Positions 35,742 through 46,026 of a DNA stretch of 64,000 nt are shown here, in pieces. The number at the start of each line of letters is the position of its first letter. Position 1 is the stretch's first letter. Where the stretch lies: NCBI GenBank assembly GCA_017404205.1, contig JAFRCV010000013.1, forward strand, positions 62,001-126,000, read 5' to 3'. The DNA comes from Erysipelotrichaceae bacterium (GTDB lineage: Bacteria; Bacillota_I; Bacilli_A; Erysipelotrichales; Erysipelotrichaceae). The position numbers were made by a program, and so were the translations under genes. The notes beneath the pieces are model-generated. The model was not told where the DNA came from and searched no databases. It saw nothing but the letters and a program-made list of their open reading frames with translations.

Positions 35742-38700
35742 ATCAAGATAAGCTATTAAATATTATCGATTACCTAAAAGATTATCGTTATCAAAATATG
35801 AAAGATATTGAATATTTTGATGCATGTAAGGGTGATTTAGATAAAGATGATATTTATAGAACCTGTAAAAAAGTTGTCAAAGGCATGACTATTAAATGCG
35901 GTGACTTTTTTGTAGGCAGAGACAATTATCTATGGTTAGAAAAGAAAATAAAGATTCCTGCTAGAAGAGTTGGCTTTATGCCAATTGGTCTTTTTGATTT
36001 TGGCAAGACAGGTATTAATAATAAATATGGTTTTGAATCATTATTATATGTAAATGAAAAGCCATACCAAGGTGTTGATGGAAATCACCAAGAAGTTTAT
36101 TTTGATATGTATGCTAATAAGACAGTAAAATTGACATTCTTGTTGTGGTCTGGACTTGAAGGTGGTGGTTTAGTTAAAAGAATTAAACATACAATTCATA
36201 GTGCGAAAATAGGTTTATTAAATGAAAACTGTGATGAATTATATTATTTATTAAAAGGTCTTTTAGATACTTTAAATATTATTGATGATGAAACAATTAA
36301 AGAAAAGCTTGTTGATGTAGCAATTAATGTTAGTGATTTATTATCTGTAGAATTAATTGACAACAAGATTATTGATGAATCTTTAAAATATCTAAAAGAT
36401 TCTTTAAGAAGAATAAAGAACAATCGTAAAGAAACAATCTATTTAACAGGACACAGCCATATTGATGTAACTTGGTTATGGAGATTAAAGCACACAAGAG
36501 AAAAAACCCAAAGAACTTTTTCTACTGTTTTAAAGCTAATGCAAGAAAATCCAGAATTCACTTTCATTCAATCGCAACCTCAATTATATGAATTTATAAA
36601 AAATGATAATCCATATCTTTACAAGCAAATCGTTGAGAAGATTAAAGAGAAACGTTGGCAAGTTGATGGTGGCATGTGGGTAGAAGCTGATTGTAATATA
36701 CCAAGTGGTGAAAGTTTAGCTAGACAGTTTATTTATGGCATAAATTATATAAAAGATAATTTTAATAAGAAGTGTGAATATTTATGGTTACCAGATGTTT
36801 TTGGATATAGTTATGCCCTTCCACAAATAATGAAATTATGTGACATTAATACTTTCATGACAACTAAAATAAGTTGGAATGATACTAATGAGATGCCTAA
36901 TGATTTATTCTATTGGCAAGGTATTGATGGCAGTAAAATTTTAACTTACTTTATGAATACGCCTAATGACAATATTCGTTCTGTAAGATATGGAAAAGTT
37001 TCAAATTACAGTGCAGAACTTGCACCAATGGTTGCTTATGGATCATGGTATAGATTTAAAAATAAAGATTTAACAAACGATTTATTGATTAGCTTTGGTT
37101 ATGGTGATGGTGGAGGCGGTCCTGCGCGTTATATGATTAAAAACGCAAAGGTAATAAATCAAGTAGCAGGTCTACCAAAAGTAAAATTTGACAACCCTTC
37201 AAATCTATTTAAAAAGATACACAAAAATATCGAAGGAAAGAAAGTGCCGGTTTGGAAAGATGAATTATATCTTGAATTACATCGTGCAACTTACACAACG
37301 CAGGCATTAAATAAAAAATATAATCGTAAACTAGAATTTAAACTTTTAGAAAATGAATATTATTCTGTGCTTTGTTCTCTGTCAGGTAAAAAATATAATA
37401 ATGATATTTTAGATAAGGCTTGGAGAGAAGTTTTATTAAATCAATTTCATGACAATTTGCCAGGTTCATCAATCAAAGAAGTATATGATGATACAACGCT
37501 TTCATATGAAAAAGTTTATGAATCATTAGATAAGTTAGAGAACAAGAATATTAATTATTTAATCAATGAGAACAAAGATACATATACTTTATATCGTTTT
37601 GCGGATGTTGATATAAAAGAGAACGTTTTTGTGAAAGAAAGAAGAAATGGTTTCTTTACTTGCGATGATAAATTGTTGACTAGTCAAAAGATAAAGGGTG
37701 GCTATTTAGTTAATATTTCTTTAAAACCATTTAAACCAACAGTAATTAAATTCCATAATGGCATTGAGAATAAAAATAAAGTTATTAAAGTTAATTTGAA
37801 TAAGCATTTAATTGATACACCGTTCTATTCAATCAAGTGGAATAAGAAAGGTTTCTTAAATTCAATTGTTGTCAAAGAAAATAATATGGAAATTTTAAAA
37901 GGACAGGGAAATATTTTAAGAGCATATGTAAATAGGCCAAAACAACATGATGCTTGGGATATTGATATTGAATATTTAGATAAATATGATGATGTTACTT
38001 TAGATGATGTTTCTTTAGTTGAAGAAGGAAATATTAGGTCAGTAATTGAATTTAAATATCACTTTAATAAATCAATAATTGTTCAAGATTTAATTGTATA
38101 TGCAAATAATGAAAGAATTGATTTTAAGACAAGAGCTAATTGGCATGAAGACCATCGCTTATTAAGATCATTATTTGAATTAAATCTTAATAGTTCAAAG
38201 GCAACTTATGATATTCAATTTGGTCACTTGCAAAGAAATACTAAATGGAATAATTCTTGGGATAAAGCCAAATTTGAAGTATGTGGACATAAATGGATGG
38301 ATTATAGTGATAAGGCGTTTGGCGTATCGCTATTGAATGATTGTAAATATGGTTATTCAGCAATCAATAACACAATTGGTATTTCATTATTGAATAGTCC
38401 TAAATATCCAAATCCTAAAGCTGATATGGGCAAGCATGAATTTGTTTATTCTCTGTTGCCACATAAGCATAAATTAAGATTAAAGACAATTGATGAAAGC
38501 TTATTACTAAATGAAAATACAAAAGTTATTAACGGCAAAGCAAAAGATTTAAGATGCTTAATCAAAAAAGATAATGACGCTATAAAAATTGATGCTATTA
38601 AAAAAGCGATTGATGATAATGGCTATATTATTCATCTTCATGAAGCTCTTGGAAAAAATAATATGACTAATATTGAATCCGATTATCATATTAAAGCGTA

Positions 38701-38809
38701 TAGTGAAACTAATTTATTAGAAGCTAAAAGAAAGATTATTAAGAAAGATAAGATCGAACTTGAATTTAAACCTTTTGAAATTAAGGTTTTAAGAATTTGG
38801 TTTGATTAG
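35720..38809 (+). CDS. Second cytosolic GH38 alpha-mannosidase
   Basis: The 1029-aa protein has the zinc site in TGHSHIDVTWLWRLKHTREK (H247, D249), the nucleophile region WLPDVFGYSYALPQI (about D359) and NQFHDNLPGSSIKEVYDD. It is clearly GH38 but distant from the first copy at 27695, so it may cut another alpha-mannoside linkage. No signal peptide. The ATG lies inside the end of the Fe-S protein gene with a weak ribosome-binding site, suggesting translational coupling. The neighbouring gene follows after 8 bases. Confidence 0.9.
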   Translation: MEKKRILDQDKLLNIIDYLKDYRYQNMKDIEYFDACKGDLDKDDIYRTCKKVVKGMTIKCGDFFVGRDNYLWLEKKIKIPARRVGFMPIGLFDFGKTGINNKYGFESLLYVNEKPYQGVDGNHQEVYFDMYANKTVKLTFLLWSGLEGGGLVKRIKHTIHSAKIGLLNENCDELYYLLKGLLDTLNIIDDETIKEKLVDVAINVSDLLSVELIDNKIIDESLKYLKDSLRRIKNNRKETIYLTGHSHIDVTWLWRLKHTREKTQRTFSTVLKLMQENPEFTFIQSQPQLYEFIKNDNPYLYKQIVEKIKEKRWQVDGGMWVEADCNIPSGESLARQFIYGINYIKDNFNKKCEYLWLPDVFGYSYALPQIMKLCDINTFMTTKISWNDTNEMPNDLFYWQGIDGSKILTYFMNTPNDNIRSVRYGKVSNYSAELAPMVAYGSWYRFKNKDLTNDLLISFGYGDGGGGPARYMIKNAKVINQVAGLPKVKFDNPSNLFKKIHKNIEGKKVPVWKDELYLELHRATYTTQALNKKYNRKLEFKLLENEYYSVLCSLSGKKYNNDILDKAWREVLLNQFHDNLPGSSIKEVYDDTTLSYEKVYESLDKLENKNINYLINENKDTYTLYRFADVDIKENVFVKERRNGFFTCDDKLLTSQKIKGGYLVNISLKPFKPTVIKFHNGIENKNKVIKVNLNKHLIDTPFYSIKWNKKGFLNSIVVKENNMEILKGQGNILRAYVNRPKQHDAWDIDIEYLDKYDDVTLDDVSLVEEGNIRSVIEFKYHFNKSIIVQDLIVYANNERIDFKTRANWHEDHRLLRSLFELNLNSSKATYDIQFGHLQRNTKWNNSWDKAKFEVCGHKWMDYSDKAFGVSLLNDCKYGYSAINNTIGISLLNSPKYPNPKADMGKHEFVYSLLPHKHKLRLKTIDESLLLNENTKVINGKAKDLRCLIKKDNDAIKIDAIKKAIDDNGYIIHLHEALGKNNMTNIESDYHIKAYSETNLLEAKRKIIKKDKIELEFKPFEIKVLRIWFD

Positions 38810-38817
38810 GAGGGCTT

Positions 38818-40785
38818 ATGAACGAGAAGGCTAAATGGCTCAGACCTAAAACGATTAGACGTTATTTACATCCTGCTGGCTCAGAGAGAATTTTTACATT
38901 GTGGGTTGAAGGAAAAATTGTTTTTGGTGATGTCAACATAAAAGATTTTAAACTTGGATCAGGCTATAAAGAAGGAAGAAAGTATTATTTTGATTTAGAG
39001 AGTTCAATTATTCAATTGTTATATTCTAAAGCCAGTGAACAATTTGATTTTAAAAATGTTAAGAATATTATTAGCGAAGATGGTACGCCAATACATGGAC
39101 TTAGTTATGAAATAGATAATCAAATTATCTCAATTGAAGCTTTATGTAATGATGTAAGGAAGAGCACTTGTTTTATTAAAATTACTTTAAAAAATATTAC
39201 TGATAAGAAAATCAAAGATACTGTTTCTTTATTAATGCGTTCTGGGAAAGAAAGTGAATTAGTATATGGAACACCAAATGGCTATGTTAGACATGAACCA
39301 GATGTAAAAGTATTAAAGAAGATGCCTTCTACATATCGAAATATCAATGATTTAAATGTTGTTAATAAAGATGAATCATCTAACTATGATGATGAAAACA
39401 GTGAAATAGGAACAGATAAAGAAGAAATATCATTAGTTAAAGAAACTAATGATACATATACTGATGGTGAAAGATATTTAAATGTTAAGACGAATATTTA
39501 TAACCATTTTGATTCAAATAATGGCCTTCTTTATTTTGATTATGAACTTGATGCAAATGAAGAAAAAAATATCTATCTTTCATTTGATAAAGGAGAAATA
39601 AGTGATTTTGATTATGAAGAAGAAAAGAAAAAGAATCAAGATTATTGGCATAATGAATTATCATCTTTGAATCTTCCAAATGTACTTGTTAAAGATAAAG
39701 ATAGATATAAAATGATTCGCCATTTGGTGGCTTGTTTACTTCAAACATTTGCTTATCCTAATAGTGAAGATTACATGATTTCAAGACAAGGTGGCATGAT
39801 GTCTATATGCTGGCCATCTGAAGCGTTATTTACAATTGAAGCATTATCAAAGATAGGCAATTTTGGAAAATATATTGAAAAAGTATTAGATACTCATTTC
39901 TTTGTTATGCAAAAAGAAAGTGGCGAAGTTGGAAATGTTGGCGCTCATTGGGGTTCAGTTACAGCATCAGTTATTTATAGTTTCTGTAAATATGTTCAAA
40001 GTGTAAATAATAAAGATATTTATAATCGTTATATTAAACAAGCTTTAAAAGCGTATAGATGGATTGTAAATACAAGAAAAGAAGTTAAAGATAGTGAAAA
40101 AGTAGCTGGTGGTTTATTCCCTCCACAAAATTCAAATGATTGGGAAGCGTGTATGCAAGGTTGGACACTCACTGATGTCTTTAATATTTTTGCTTTAAAT
40201 GAATTAAGCAAGACTGCCAAACAATATGGCGATGATGTTGCTACAGAAATTAAGTTTGAACATGACGAATATGTAAAAGATATGAAGCGTCATTTTAAAA
40301 AATTCTTAGATTGTTATAAAGATTTAGATGAATTAAAAATACCTTTACTTCCAATTAGTGATGACCAATTTCTTATTGATGATGGTTTCCCACTAATCTA
40401 TCATGGAAGATTCATTTTAAGTGGTGTTATTGACAAGAAGGAAGATATTTATCGTGTATATCGTTACATGTTAAATCATGGAATATGCAAAGACGGTTTA
40501 TATGGATATATGCCTTATCCTAATGGCAATCGTCATATTTGGTATATGTCTTTCCCTGATTTTTATTGGCATATTATATGGACAAAATTAAATGAGAAAG
40601 ATTTAGCTAAACAGATTATTGATAATCAAATTAATTATGCGATGACCAACGAATACTACATGCTAGAAAGATATGAAGACAATTGTCCATATTATGTTCC
40701 ATGGTCTCCAAATGCTAGCGCTAATGCAAGATTAATATTGATGATGCTTGGTGAAATAAATGGTTATGAGGGTGAATATGAATAA
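38818..40785 (+). CDS. Predicted (alpha/alpha)6-barrel glycosidase-like protein
   Basis: A 655-aa protein that I cannot place in a named GH family with confidence. The N-terminal about 230 residues look like a beta-sandwich; a Lys/Glu/Asp-rich insertion follows (about 180-220). The C-terminal half has repeated aromatic-rich helices (ISRQGGMMSICWPSEALFTI, VGAHWGSVTASVIYSFCKYV, NDWEACMQGWTLTDVFNIFA, WYMSFPDFYWHIIW), the look of six-hairpin glycosidases such as GH63/GH37/GH94 relatives. WPSEA and NDWEA offer candidate acids. Cytosolic. Good GGAGG ribosome-binding site, and the 3' end overlaps the next gene. A debranching or exo-glycosidase role is inferred from the neighbours. Confidence 0.6.
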   Translation: MNEKAKWLRPKTIRRYLHPAGSERIFTLWVEGKIVFGDVNIKDFKLGSGYKEGRKYYFDLESSIIQLLYSKASEQFDFKNVKNIISEDGTPIHGLSYEIDNQIISIEALCNDVRKSTCFIKITLKNITDKKIKDTVSLLMRSGKESELVYGTPNGYVRHEPDVKVLKKMPSTYRNINDLNVVNKDESSNYDDENSEIGTDKEEISLVKETNDTYTDGERYLNVKTNIYNHFDSNNGLLYFDYELDANEEKNIYLSFDKGEISDFDYEEEKKKNQDYWHNELSSLNLPNVLVKDKDRYKMIRHLVACLLQTFAYPNSEDYMISRQGGMMSICWPSEALFTIEALSKIGNFGKYIEKVLDTHFFVMQKESGEVGNVGAHWGSVTASVIYSFCKYVQSVNNKDIYNRYIKQALKAYRWIVNTRKEVKDSEKVAGGLFPPQNSNDWEACMQGWTLTDVFNIFALNELSKTAKQYGDDVATEIKFEHDEYVKDMKRHFKKFLDCYKDLDELKIPLLPISDDQFLIDDGFPLIYHGRFILSGVIDKKEDIYRVYRYMLNHGICKDGLYGYMPYPNGNRHIWYMSFPDFYWHIIWTKLNEKDLAKQIIDNQINYAMTNEYYMLERYEDNCPYYVPWSPNASANARLILMMLGEINGYEGEYE

Positions 40786-41866
40786 GACAGATATATTAAA
40801 ACATGTTGGAAGTATTGAACAATTAGCAGACATTAGACATGTAACTTATGATGATGGGCGTGCAAGAAATGCCAAAGCCGTTGAAGTTAAAAATGGTTTA
40901 ATGCGTTTTTCAGTTATGGAAGATAAATGTTTAGATATTTCTGAATTAACTTACAAGGGACTACATATTAATTTTCTAGCTAAAACAGGATTAATGGGAC
41001 GCAATCAATTTGATACGCGTGGCATGGAAGCTAAAAGAAGTTTGATGTTAGGACTACTTTTCACTTGTGGTTTTGAAAATATTTGCACAACGTATTATGA
41101 TGACAAAGGCAAAGAATATCCTTTCCATGGTCGTTTAAGAACAACGCCAGCTTCACATGTTTGTGCAAGTGGTAATTGGGTTAATGATGACTATGTAATG
41201 GAAATAAGTGGTGATATTAGAGAAGCAGAACTAGGTGGTGAAAATTTACTTCTTCATAGGACAATCAAAACAAAGCTAGGATCTTATGAAGTGGAAATAA
41301 TTGATGAAGTTAGTAATGAAGCTTTCCGTGATGAAACAAAGATGCAACTATATCACTTTAATATGGGCTATCCTTTCTTAAATGAAAAGACACATGTATT
41401 ATTACCAACTAAAGAGATAACAATGAAAAATGAAATTGCTTCTATGCACAAAGATGAATGGGAATATATGGGCAAGCCTAAAGATAATGAACCAGAATAT
41501 ATCTACATTCATGATTTGGCTAGTGATGAAGAAGGAAATACATTTGTGGCTTGTGTCAATGATGAAGAAGAAATTGCCTTTAAGCTTATGTTTAACAAAA
41601 AACAGCTTCCTTATTTTATGGAATGGAAAAATACAGCAAGTGGTGATTATGCTTTAGGACTTGAACCTTCAAATTCAATTGTATGGGCTAGAAAGTGGCA
41701 TGAAAAGCATGGAAACTTGCCAATGATTAAAGCACAAAGTAGAGAAGTTACAAAACTAAAATTTGCCATTATTGATGGTAAAGAAAATATTGAAAAACTT
41801 AAAAATGAAGTTAATGATTTGTTAGAAAAAGATTTAGTAAAGGGCGTACATTATGAAATGGATTGA
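40778..41866 (+). CDS. DUF4432 / aldose-1-epimerase-superfamily protein
   Basis: Start 40778 follows GAGGGTG and overlaps the upstream stop by 8 bases, giving 362 aa. It has the DUF4432 pattern: EVKNGLMRFSVMEDKCLDIS, LGLLFTCGFENICTTY, HGRLRTTPA and a late LGLEPSNSIVW. These proteins have the galactose-mutarotase fold and are thought to bind or isomerise free sugars; activity is largely unproven. A second, LacX-like mutarotase protein occurs at 53321. Its 3' end overlaps an SGNH esterase gene by 14 bases, so the two are tightly coupled. Confidence 0.8.
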   Translation: MNKTDILKHVGSIEQLADIRHVTYDDGRARNAKAVEVKNGLMRFSVMEDKCLDISELTYKGLHINFLAKTGLMGRNQFDTRGMEAKRSLMLGLLFTCGFENICTTYYDDKGKEYPFHGRLRTTPASHVCASGNWVNDDYVMEISGDIREAELGGENLLLHRTIKTKLGSYEVEIIDEVSNEAFRDETKMQLYHFNMGYPFLNEKTHVLLPTKEITMKNEIASMHKDEWEYMGKPKDNEPEYIYIHDLASDEEGNTFVACVNDEEEIAFKLMFNKKQLPYFMEWKNTASGDYALGLEPSNSIVWARKWHEKHGNLPMIKAQSREVTKLKFAIIDGKENIEKLKNEVNDLLEKDLVKGVHYEMD

Positions 41867-42863
41867 TATAAATGAAAAACCAATAAAAATTAGCGGTTTA
41901 GGACATATTGATAAAGAAAAAGGTGAATATTTTCGTTTGCCTCTAGATGTCATTGATACAATTAGTAAAAATGTTTCTTCATTAGCTAGATGTTCAGCAA
42001 GTGGAAGAGTTCGCTTTACTACTAATTCAAAACACTTATTAATCAAATATAAAGTAAAAGGAAGGGTTCCTAATGGCATCTTATCTGTAAATGCGAACAA
42101 TTATGCAGCTTTATATTTAGATAATCAGTATGATGTTTCATGTATTAAAACATATGAAGAAGATGAATCATATTATTTATTGGAAGCTAATGAAGGCCAT
42201 TTAGAAATGACTAGTGGTGATATTATGATCTACTTGCCAATGAGAGATTCAATTACAGAAATGGAAATCGGTATTGATGATGATGCATGGATTAATAAAC
42301 CAAGACCATACAAATACAAAAAACCAATTGTCTTTTATGGATCATCAATCGTTCAAGGACTTTGTGGAAGCCATTCTGGTCGATCATATGTTGACCAAGT
42401 TGGAAGAATTGTTGATAGTGAATATCGCAATTTAGGTTTTTCGGGTTGTGCTTTAGGTGAAGATAATATAGCTAAATATATTGCTGGATTAGATATGTCA
42501 ATATTTGTATTCGACTATGATCACAATGCACCAAGTGTGAAGCATTTAAGAGATACCCATGAAAGATTCTTTAAGATATTTAGGAGTGTTCAAAAGGATA
42601 CACCTGTAATAATGATTTCTAAACCTAACATATTGCCATGGGTAAAAGAAGATTATGAAAGAAAAGAAATCATTAGAAAGACATATTTAAATGCTTTAGA
42701 AAACGGCGATAAGAATGTCTATTTCATCGATGGTGAAGATTTCTTTGGAAGAGATGAAACACGTTATGAATATACAGAAGATGCACTTCATCCAAATGAT
42801 GCTGGAATGAATCAAATGGCAAAAATAGTATCTAAACAAATAAAGGAAATATTGGAGAAGTAA
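41853..42863 (+). CDS. SGNH-hydrolase esterase with N-terminal jelly-roll domain, copy 1
   Basis: The 336-aa protein has an N-terminal beta domain (residues about 1-140, including VRFTTNSKHLLIKYKVKG) and a SGNH hydrolase domain: KPIVFYGSSIVQGL (nucleophile Ser), NLGFSGCALGE, FDYDHNAP and DALHPNDAGM (Asp/His). This layout is shared with SsfX3-like esterases that deacylate carbohydrates. Cytosolic. It is immediately followed by a paralog at 42863 with a TAATG overlap. Substrate unknown; probably an O-acyl or O-acetyl group on the imported glycan. Confidence 0.82.
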   Translation: MKWIDINEKPIKISGLGHIDKEKGEYFRLPLDVIDTISKNVSSLARCSASGRVRFTTNSKHLLIKYKVKGRVPNGILSVNANNYAALYLDNQYDVSCIKTYEEDESYYLLEANEGHLEMTSGDIMIYLPMRDSITEMEIGIDDDAWINKPRPYKYKKPIVFYGSSIVQGLCGSHSGRSYVDQVGRIVDSEYRNLGFSGCALGEDNIAKYIAGLDMSIFVFDYDHNAPSVKHLRDTHERFFKIFRSVQKDTPVIMISKPNILPWVKEDYERKEIIRKTYLNALENGDKNVYFIDGEDFFGRDETRYEYTEDALHPNDAGMNQMAKIVSKQIKEILEK

Positions 42864-43870
42864 TGAAATACTTTGATATTAGAGAATTAGAAATTAGAGG
42901 CTTAAAACACATTGACAATGATGCCAATGAGTATTATCGTTTGCCTTTGAATATGATTGATAAAGTAAATGAGAATGTTACTTTTTTAGCCAAGGAAACA
43001 GCAGGAGCAAGAATACGTTTTAAGACAAATTCTAAAAATCTACATATCAAATATCAAGTTAATGAAGTTGAAGGATCACTGTTGATGTCAGGAATAGCTA
43101 ATAGTTTTATTGGCGTTTATATCGATAACAATTATTCTGGTTTAATGGCTGAAGACTGCATTTCAAATAAAGAATATTTGGAATATAAGAGTTCTTATTT
43201 TCTAGATGGTCAATATCATGATGTAACTATTTATTTGCCAATCCATAGTCAATTATTATCACTTTGTGTTGGCATTGATGAAGATAGTGAAATCATAAAT
43301 GCCAAACCGTATAAATATGAAGAGCCAGTTGTCTTTTATGGCTCTTCAATAACTCAAGGGTTGGCAAGTTCGCATGCAGGAGCAAGCTATGTTGATAAAC
43401 TATGTCGAGAAGTAGATTGCGATTATCTAAATCTAGGATTCTCTGGTTCTTGTAAAGGTGAAACAAGTATTGGCGAATATATTGCAAGTTTAGATATGTC
43501 AGCATTTGTACTTGATTATGATCATAATGCACCAACCATTGAACACTTGAGAAAGACACATGAAGCCTTTTATAGATTAGTAAGAGATTTACATCCTGGT
43601 ATGCCGATAATTCTATTAAGTAAACCTAATTTCTATTATTTTAGAGAAAAAGATTTGATTAGAAGAGAGATTATTAAACAAACATATTTAAATGCCAAAA
43701 AGAGAAATGAAAATACATATTTCATAGATGGCGAAACATATTTTGGAAAGCAAGGACGTTATGAATGTACAGTAGATGGACTTCATCCAAATGAATTAGG
43801 AATGGAAAAAATGGCACATACAATAGCGCCAGTATTAATAAAAGCACTTGAGGAGGATTGTTATGAGTGA
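42863..43870 (+). CDS. SGNH-hydrolase esterase with N-terminal jelly-roll domain, copy 2
   Basis: The 335-aa paralog of the preceding gene has the same layout: N-terminal RIRFKTNSKNLHIKYQVNE, nucleophile region PVVFYGSSITQGLASSHAGA, LNLGFSGSCKGE, LDYDHNAP and DGLHPNELGM. Catalytic Ser, Asp and His are all present. Tandem copies that have diverged suggest two acyl positions or two acyl groups. It overlaps the next gene (malic enzyme) by 8 bases. Confidence 0.82.
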   Translation: MKYFDIRELEIRGLKHIDNDANEYYRLPLNMIDKVNENVTFLAKETAGARIRFKTNSKNLHIKYQVNEVEGSLLMSGIANSFIGVYIDNNYSGLMAEDCISNKEYLEYKSSYFLDGQYHDVTIYLPIHSQLLSLCVGIDEDSEIINAKPYKYEEPVVFYGSSITQGLASSHAGASYVDKLCREVDCDYLNLGFSGSCKGETSIGEYIASLDMSAFVLDYDHNAPTIEHLRKTHEAFYRLVRDLHPGMPIILLSKPNFYYFREKDLIRREIIKQTYLNAKKRNENTYFIDGETYFGKQGRYECTVDGLHPNELGMEKMAHTIAPVLIKALEEDCYE

Positions 43871-45047
43871 TTATTATCAAATGAGTTTAAAGATGCATGA
43901 AGAAAATCATGGCAAATTAGAAGTTGTTTCAAAAGTAAAAGTTGAAAACAAAGAAGATTTATCAGTTGCCTATACGCCAGGAGTAGCTGAACCTTGTAGA
44001 AAGATTCATGAAAACAAAGAAGATGCATATAAATACACAATCAAATCACACACTATTGCCGTAGTTAGTGATGGTACAGCTGTTTTAGGGCTTGGCGATA
44101 TTGGACCTGAAGCTGCGATGCCTGTAATGGAAGGCAAATCTTTATTATTTAAAGAATTTGGAAATGTTGATGCTGTTCCAATTTGTTTGGATACAAAAGA
44201 TACAGAAGAAATTATTAAGACGGTTAAATATTTAGCTCCAACATTTGGCGGAATTAATCTTGAAGATATTTCAGCACCACGTTGTTTTGAAATTGAAACA
44301 AGATTAAAAGAAGAATTGGATATTCCTGTATTCCATGATGACCAACATGGTACAGCAATTGTTTTATGTGCCGCATTAATAAATGCTTTAAAAGTTATTA
44401 ATAAAAAGTGGGAAGATTTACACATTGTAATTTGTGGTGCCGGTAGTGCTGGTATTGCGATTGCGAAATTATTAATGCAAATGCATCCAGCAGATATTAT
44501 CCTAACAGCTAGAAAAGGAGCTTTGGAAGAATCTGAAGAATGGATGAATCCAGCTCAAAGAGAAATATCAAAGATTACAAATAAAAATCACGAAAGAGGA
44601 AGTTTGGCAGATGTCATTAAAGGAAAGGATGTCTTCATTGGTGTATCAGGCCCAAATCTTGTGACAAAAGAAATGGTTGAAACAATGAATGAAGATGCTT
44701 GTATATTTGCGCTTGCTAATCCTGTACCAGAAATTATGCCAGAAGAAGCTAAAATGGGCGGTGCAAGGATTGTAGCAACTGGCCGTTCTGATTATCCTAA
44801 TCAAGTAAACAATGTACTTGTTTTCCCTGGATTATTTAAGGGCGCATTGATGGTGCAAGCAAAACAAATAGTTGAAGAAATGAAAATTGCTGCTGCTAGA
44901 GCAATTGCTTCTCTAGTAAGTGAAGAAGAATTGAATGAAGAATATATTATTCCTTCACCATTTGATCGTCGAGTAGCTGATGTTGTAGCTAATGAAGTAG
45001 CTAAAGTAGCTGAAGAATTAGGTATTGCTAGAAAACCTAGACAATAG
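43863..45047 (+). CDS. NAD(P)-dependent malic enzyme
   Basis: The ATG at 43863 follows AGGAGG; 394 aa. Signatures: SVAYTPGVAEPCRKIHENKE, SDGTAVLGLGDIGPEAAMPV, GINLEDISAPRCFEIE and HDDQHGTAIV, then the Rossmann HIVICGAGSAGIAIAKLL. It oxidatively decarboxylates malate to pyruvate with NAD(P)H formation. It is inside the glycan run, coupled to the SGNH gene; pyruvate and reducing power fit the aldolase route that follows. All expected binding motifs are present. Confidence 0.95.
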   Translation: MSDYYQMSLKMHEENHGKLEVVSKVKVENKEDLSVAYTPGVAEPCRKIHENKEDAYKYTIKSHTIAVVSDGTAVLGLGDIGPEAAMPVMEGKSLLFKEFGNVDAVPICLDTKDTEEIIKTVKYLAPTFGGINLEDISAPRCFEIETRLKEELDIPVFHDDQHGTAIVLCAALINALKVINKKWEDLHIVICGAGSAGIAIAKLLMQMHPADIILTARKGALEESEEWMNPAQREISKITNKNHERGSLADVIKGKDVFIGVSGPNLVTKEMVETMNEDACIFALANPVPEIMPEEAKMGGARIVATGRSDYPNQVNNVLVFPGLFKGALMVQAKQIVEEMKIAAARAIASLVSEEELNEEYIIPSPFDRRVADVVANEVAKVAEELGIARKPRQ

Positions 45048-45064
45048 AAAAGGAGAAGAAAATT

Positions 45065-46024
45065 ATGTTTACACCTAAAAAAATTGATTTTACTAAAACA
45101 AAAACATTTAGTGCAGTTAATCGCCACAATCTTGTAAGAATTGATAACTTACGTACACCAGGAGCTCAAGATGATAATCTATTTACTTCTCCTGAATTTG
45201 AAACATTGATCGAAAAATTAAAAGAAGCAAGAGACAACAAAAAAACTATTACTTGTTTCTATGGTGCACATGTAATTAAATGTGGATTATCAAGATATTT
45301 GATTTGGCTAATGAAAAATGGTTATATAACTCATTTAGCATCAAATGGTGCTGGAAGCATACATGACTTTGAATTGGCATATCTAGGTGGAACATCAGAA
45401 CATGTTCCAACAGCTATTGAAGATGGCTCATTTGGTATGTGGGAAGAAACCGGTTTGTGGATGACAGAAGCCATCAAAGAAGGTGCTAAAAACAATTATG
45501 GCTATGGTCAAAGCTTATATGCTTATGTTAAAAAACATCCAGAAAGATTCCCTAATAAAGAAGATTGCGTTTTCTATCAAGCATATGAGCTTGGTGTTCC
45601 AATTACTTACCATATAACAATTGGTACAGATATAATTGACCAACATCCTAACATGGATTTTGAAGCTAAGGGTAAAATATCGGGTATTGATTTTGCGTAT
45701 TTCTGTGCATCTGTCGCAAGTCTTGATGGTGGTGTACATATGAATATTGGTTCTTCAGTAACAGGACCTGAAGTATTCTTAAAAGCTTTATCTATCGCTA
45801 GAAATCAAGGCAATCCAACATTTAATATTACGACTGCTAACTTTGATATTATTCCTCTTGGCGATTATAAATCAGATATTGCGAAAGACAAATTTGATTA
45901 TTATTATCGTCCAAGAAAGAATGTCATCAATCGTCCAACTTCTAAAGGTGGAACTGGCTTATATATTTACGGTCATCATGAAGATACTATACCTTCGATT
46001 TATGATCGTTTAAAGGACAGATAA
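45065..46024 (+). CDS. Deoxyhypusine-synthase-like NAD-fold protein
   Basis: A 319-aa protein with KTITCFYGAHVIKCGLSRYL, ITHLASNGAGSIHDFELAYL and GGTSEHVPTAIEDG. Blocks such as NGAGSIHDFE and DGGVHMNIGSSVTGPEVFLKAL recall the deoxyhypusine-synthase/DHS-like family, although bacteria have no eIF5A target. I hold this family call loosely. It has an AAAAGGAGAAG ribosome-binding site and lies 2 bases before a heptose-kinase-like PfkB gene, then a HAD-SIS fusion; related proteins occur beside heptose-phosphate genes in other bacteria as I recall, so it may handle a phosphorylated sugar. Function unknown. Confidence 0.5.
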   Translation: MFTPKKIDFTKTKTFSAVNRHNLVRIDNLRTPGAQDDNLFTSPEFETLIEKLKEARDNKKTITCFYGAHVIKCGLSRYLIWLMKNGYITHLASNGAGSIHDFELAYLGGTSEHVPTAIEDGSFGMWEETGLWMTEAIKEGAKNNYGYGQSLYAYVKKHPERFPNKEDCVFYQAYELGVPITYHITIGTDIIDQHPNMDFEAKGKISGIDFAYFCASVASLDGGVHMNIGSSVTGPEVFLKALSIARNQGNPTFNITTANFDIIPLGDYKSDIAKDKFDYYYRPRKNVINRPTSKGGTGLYIYGHHEDTIPSIYDRLKDR

Positions 46025-46026
46025 TT

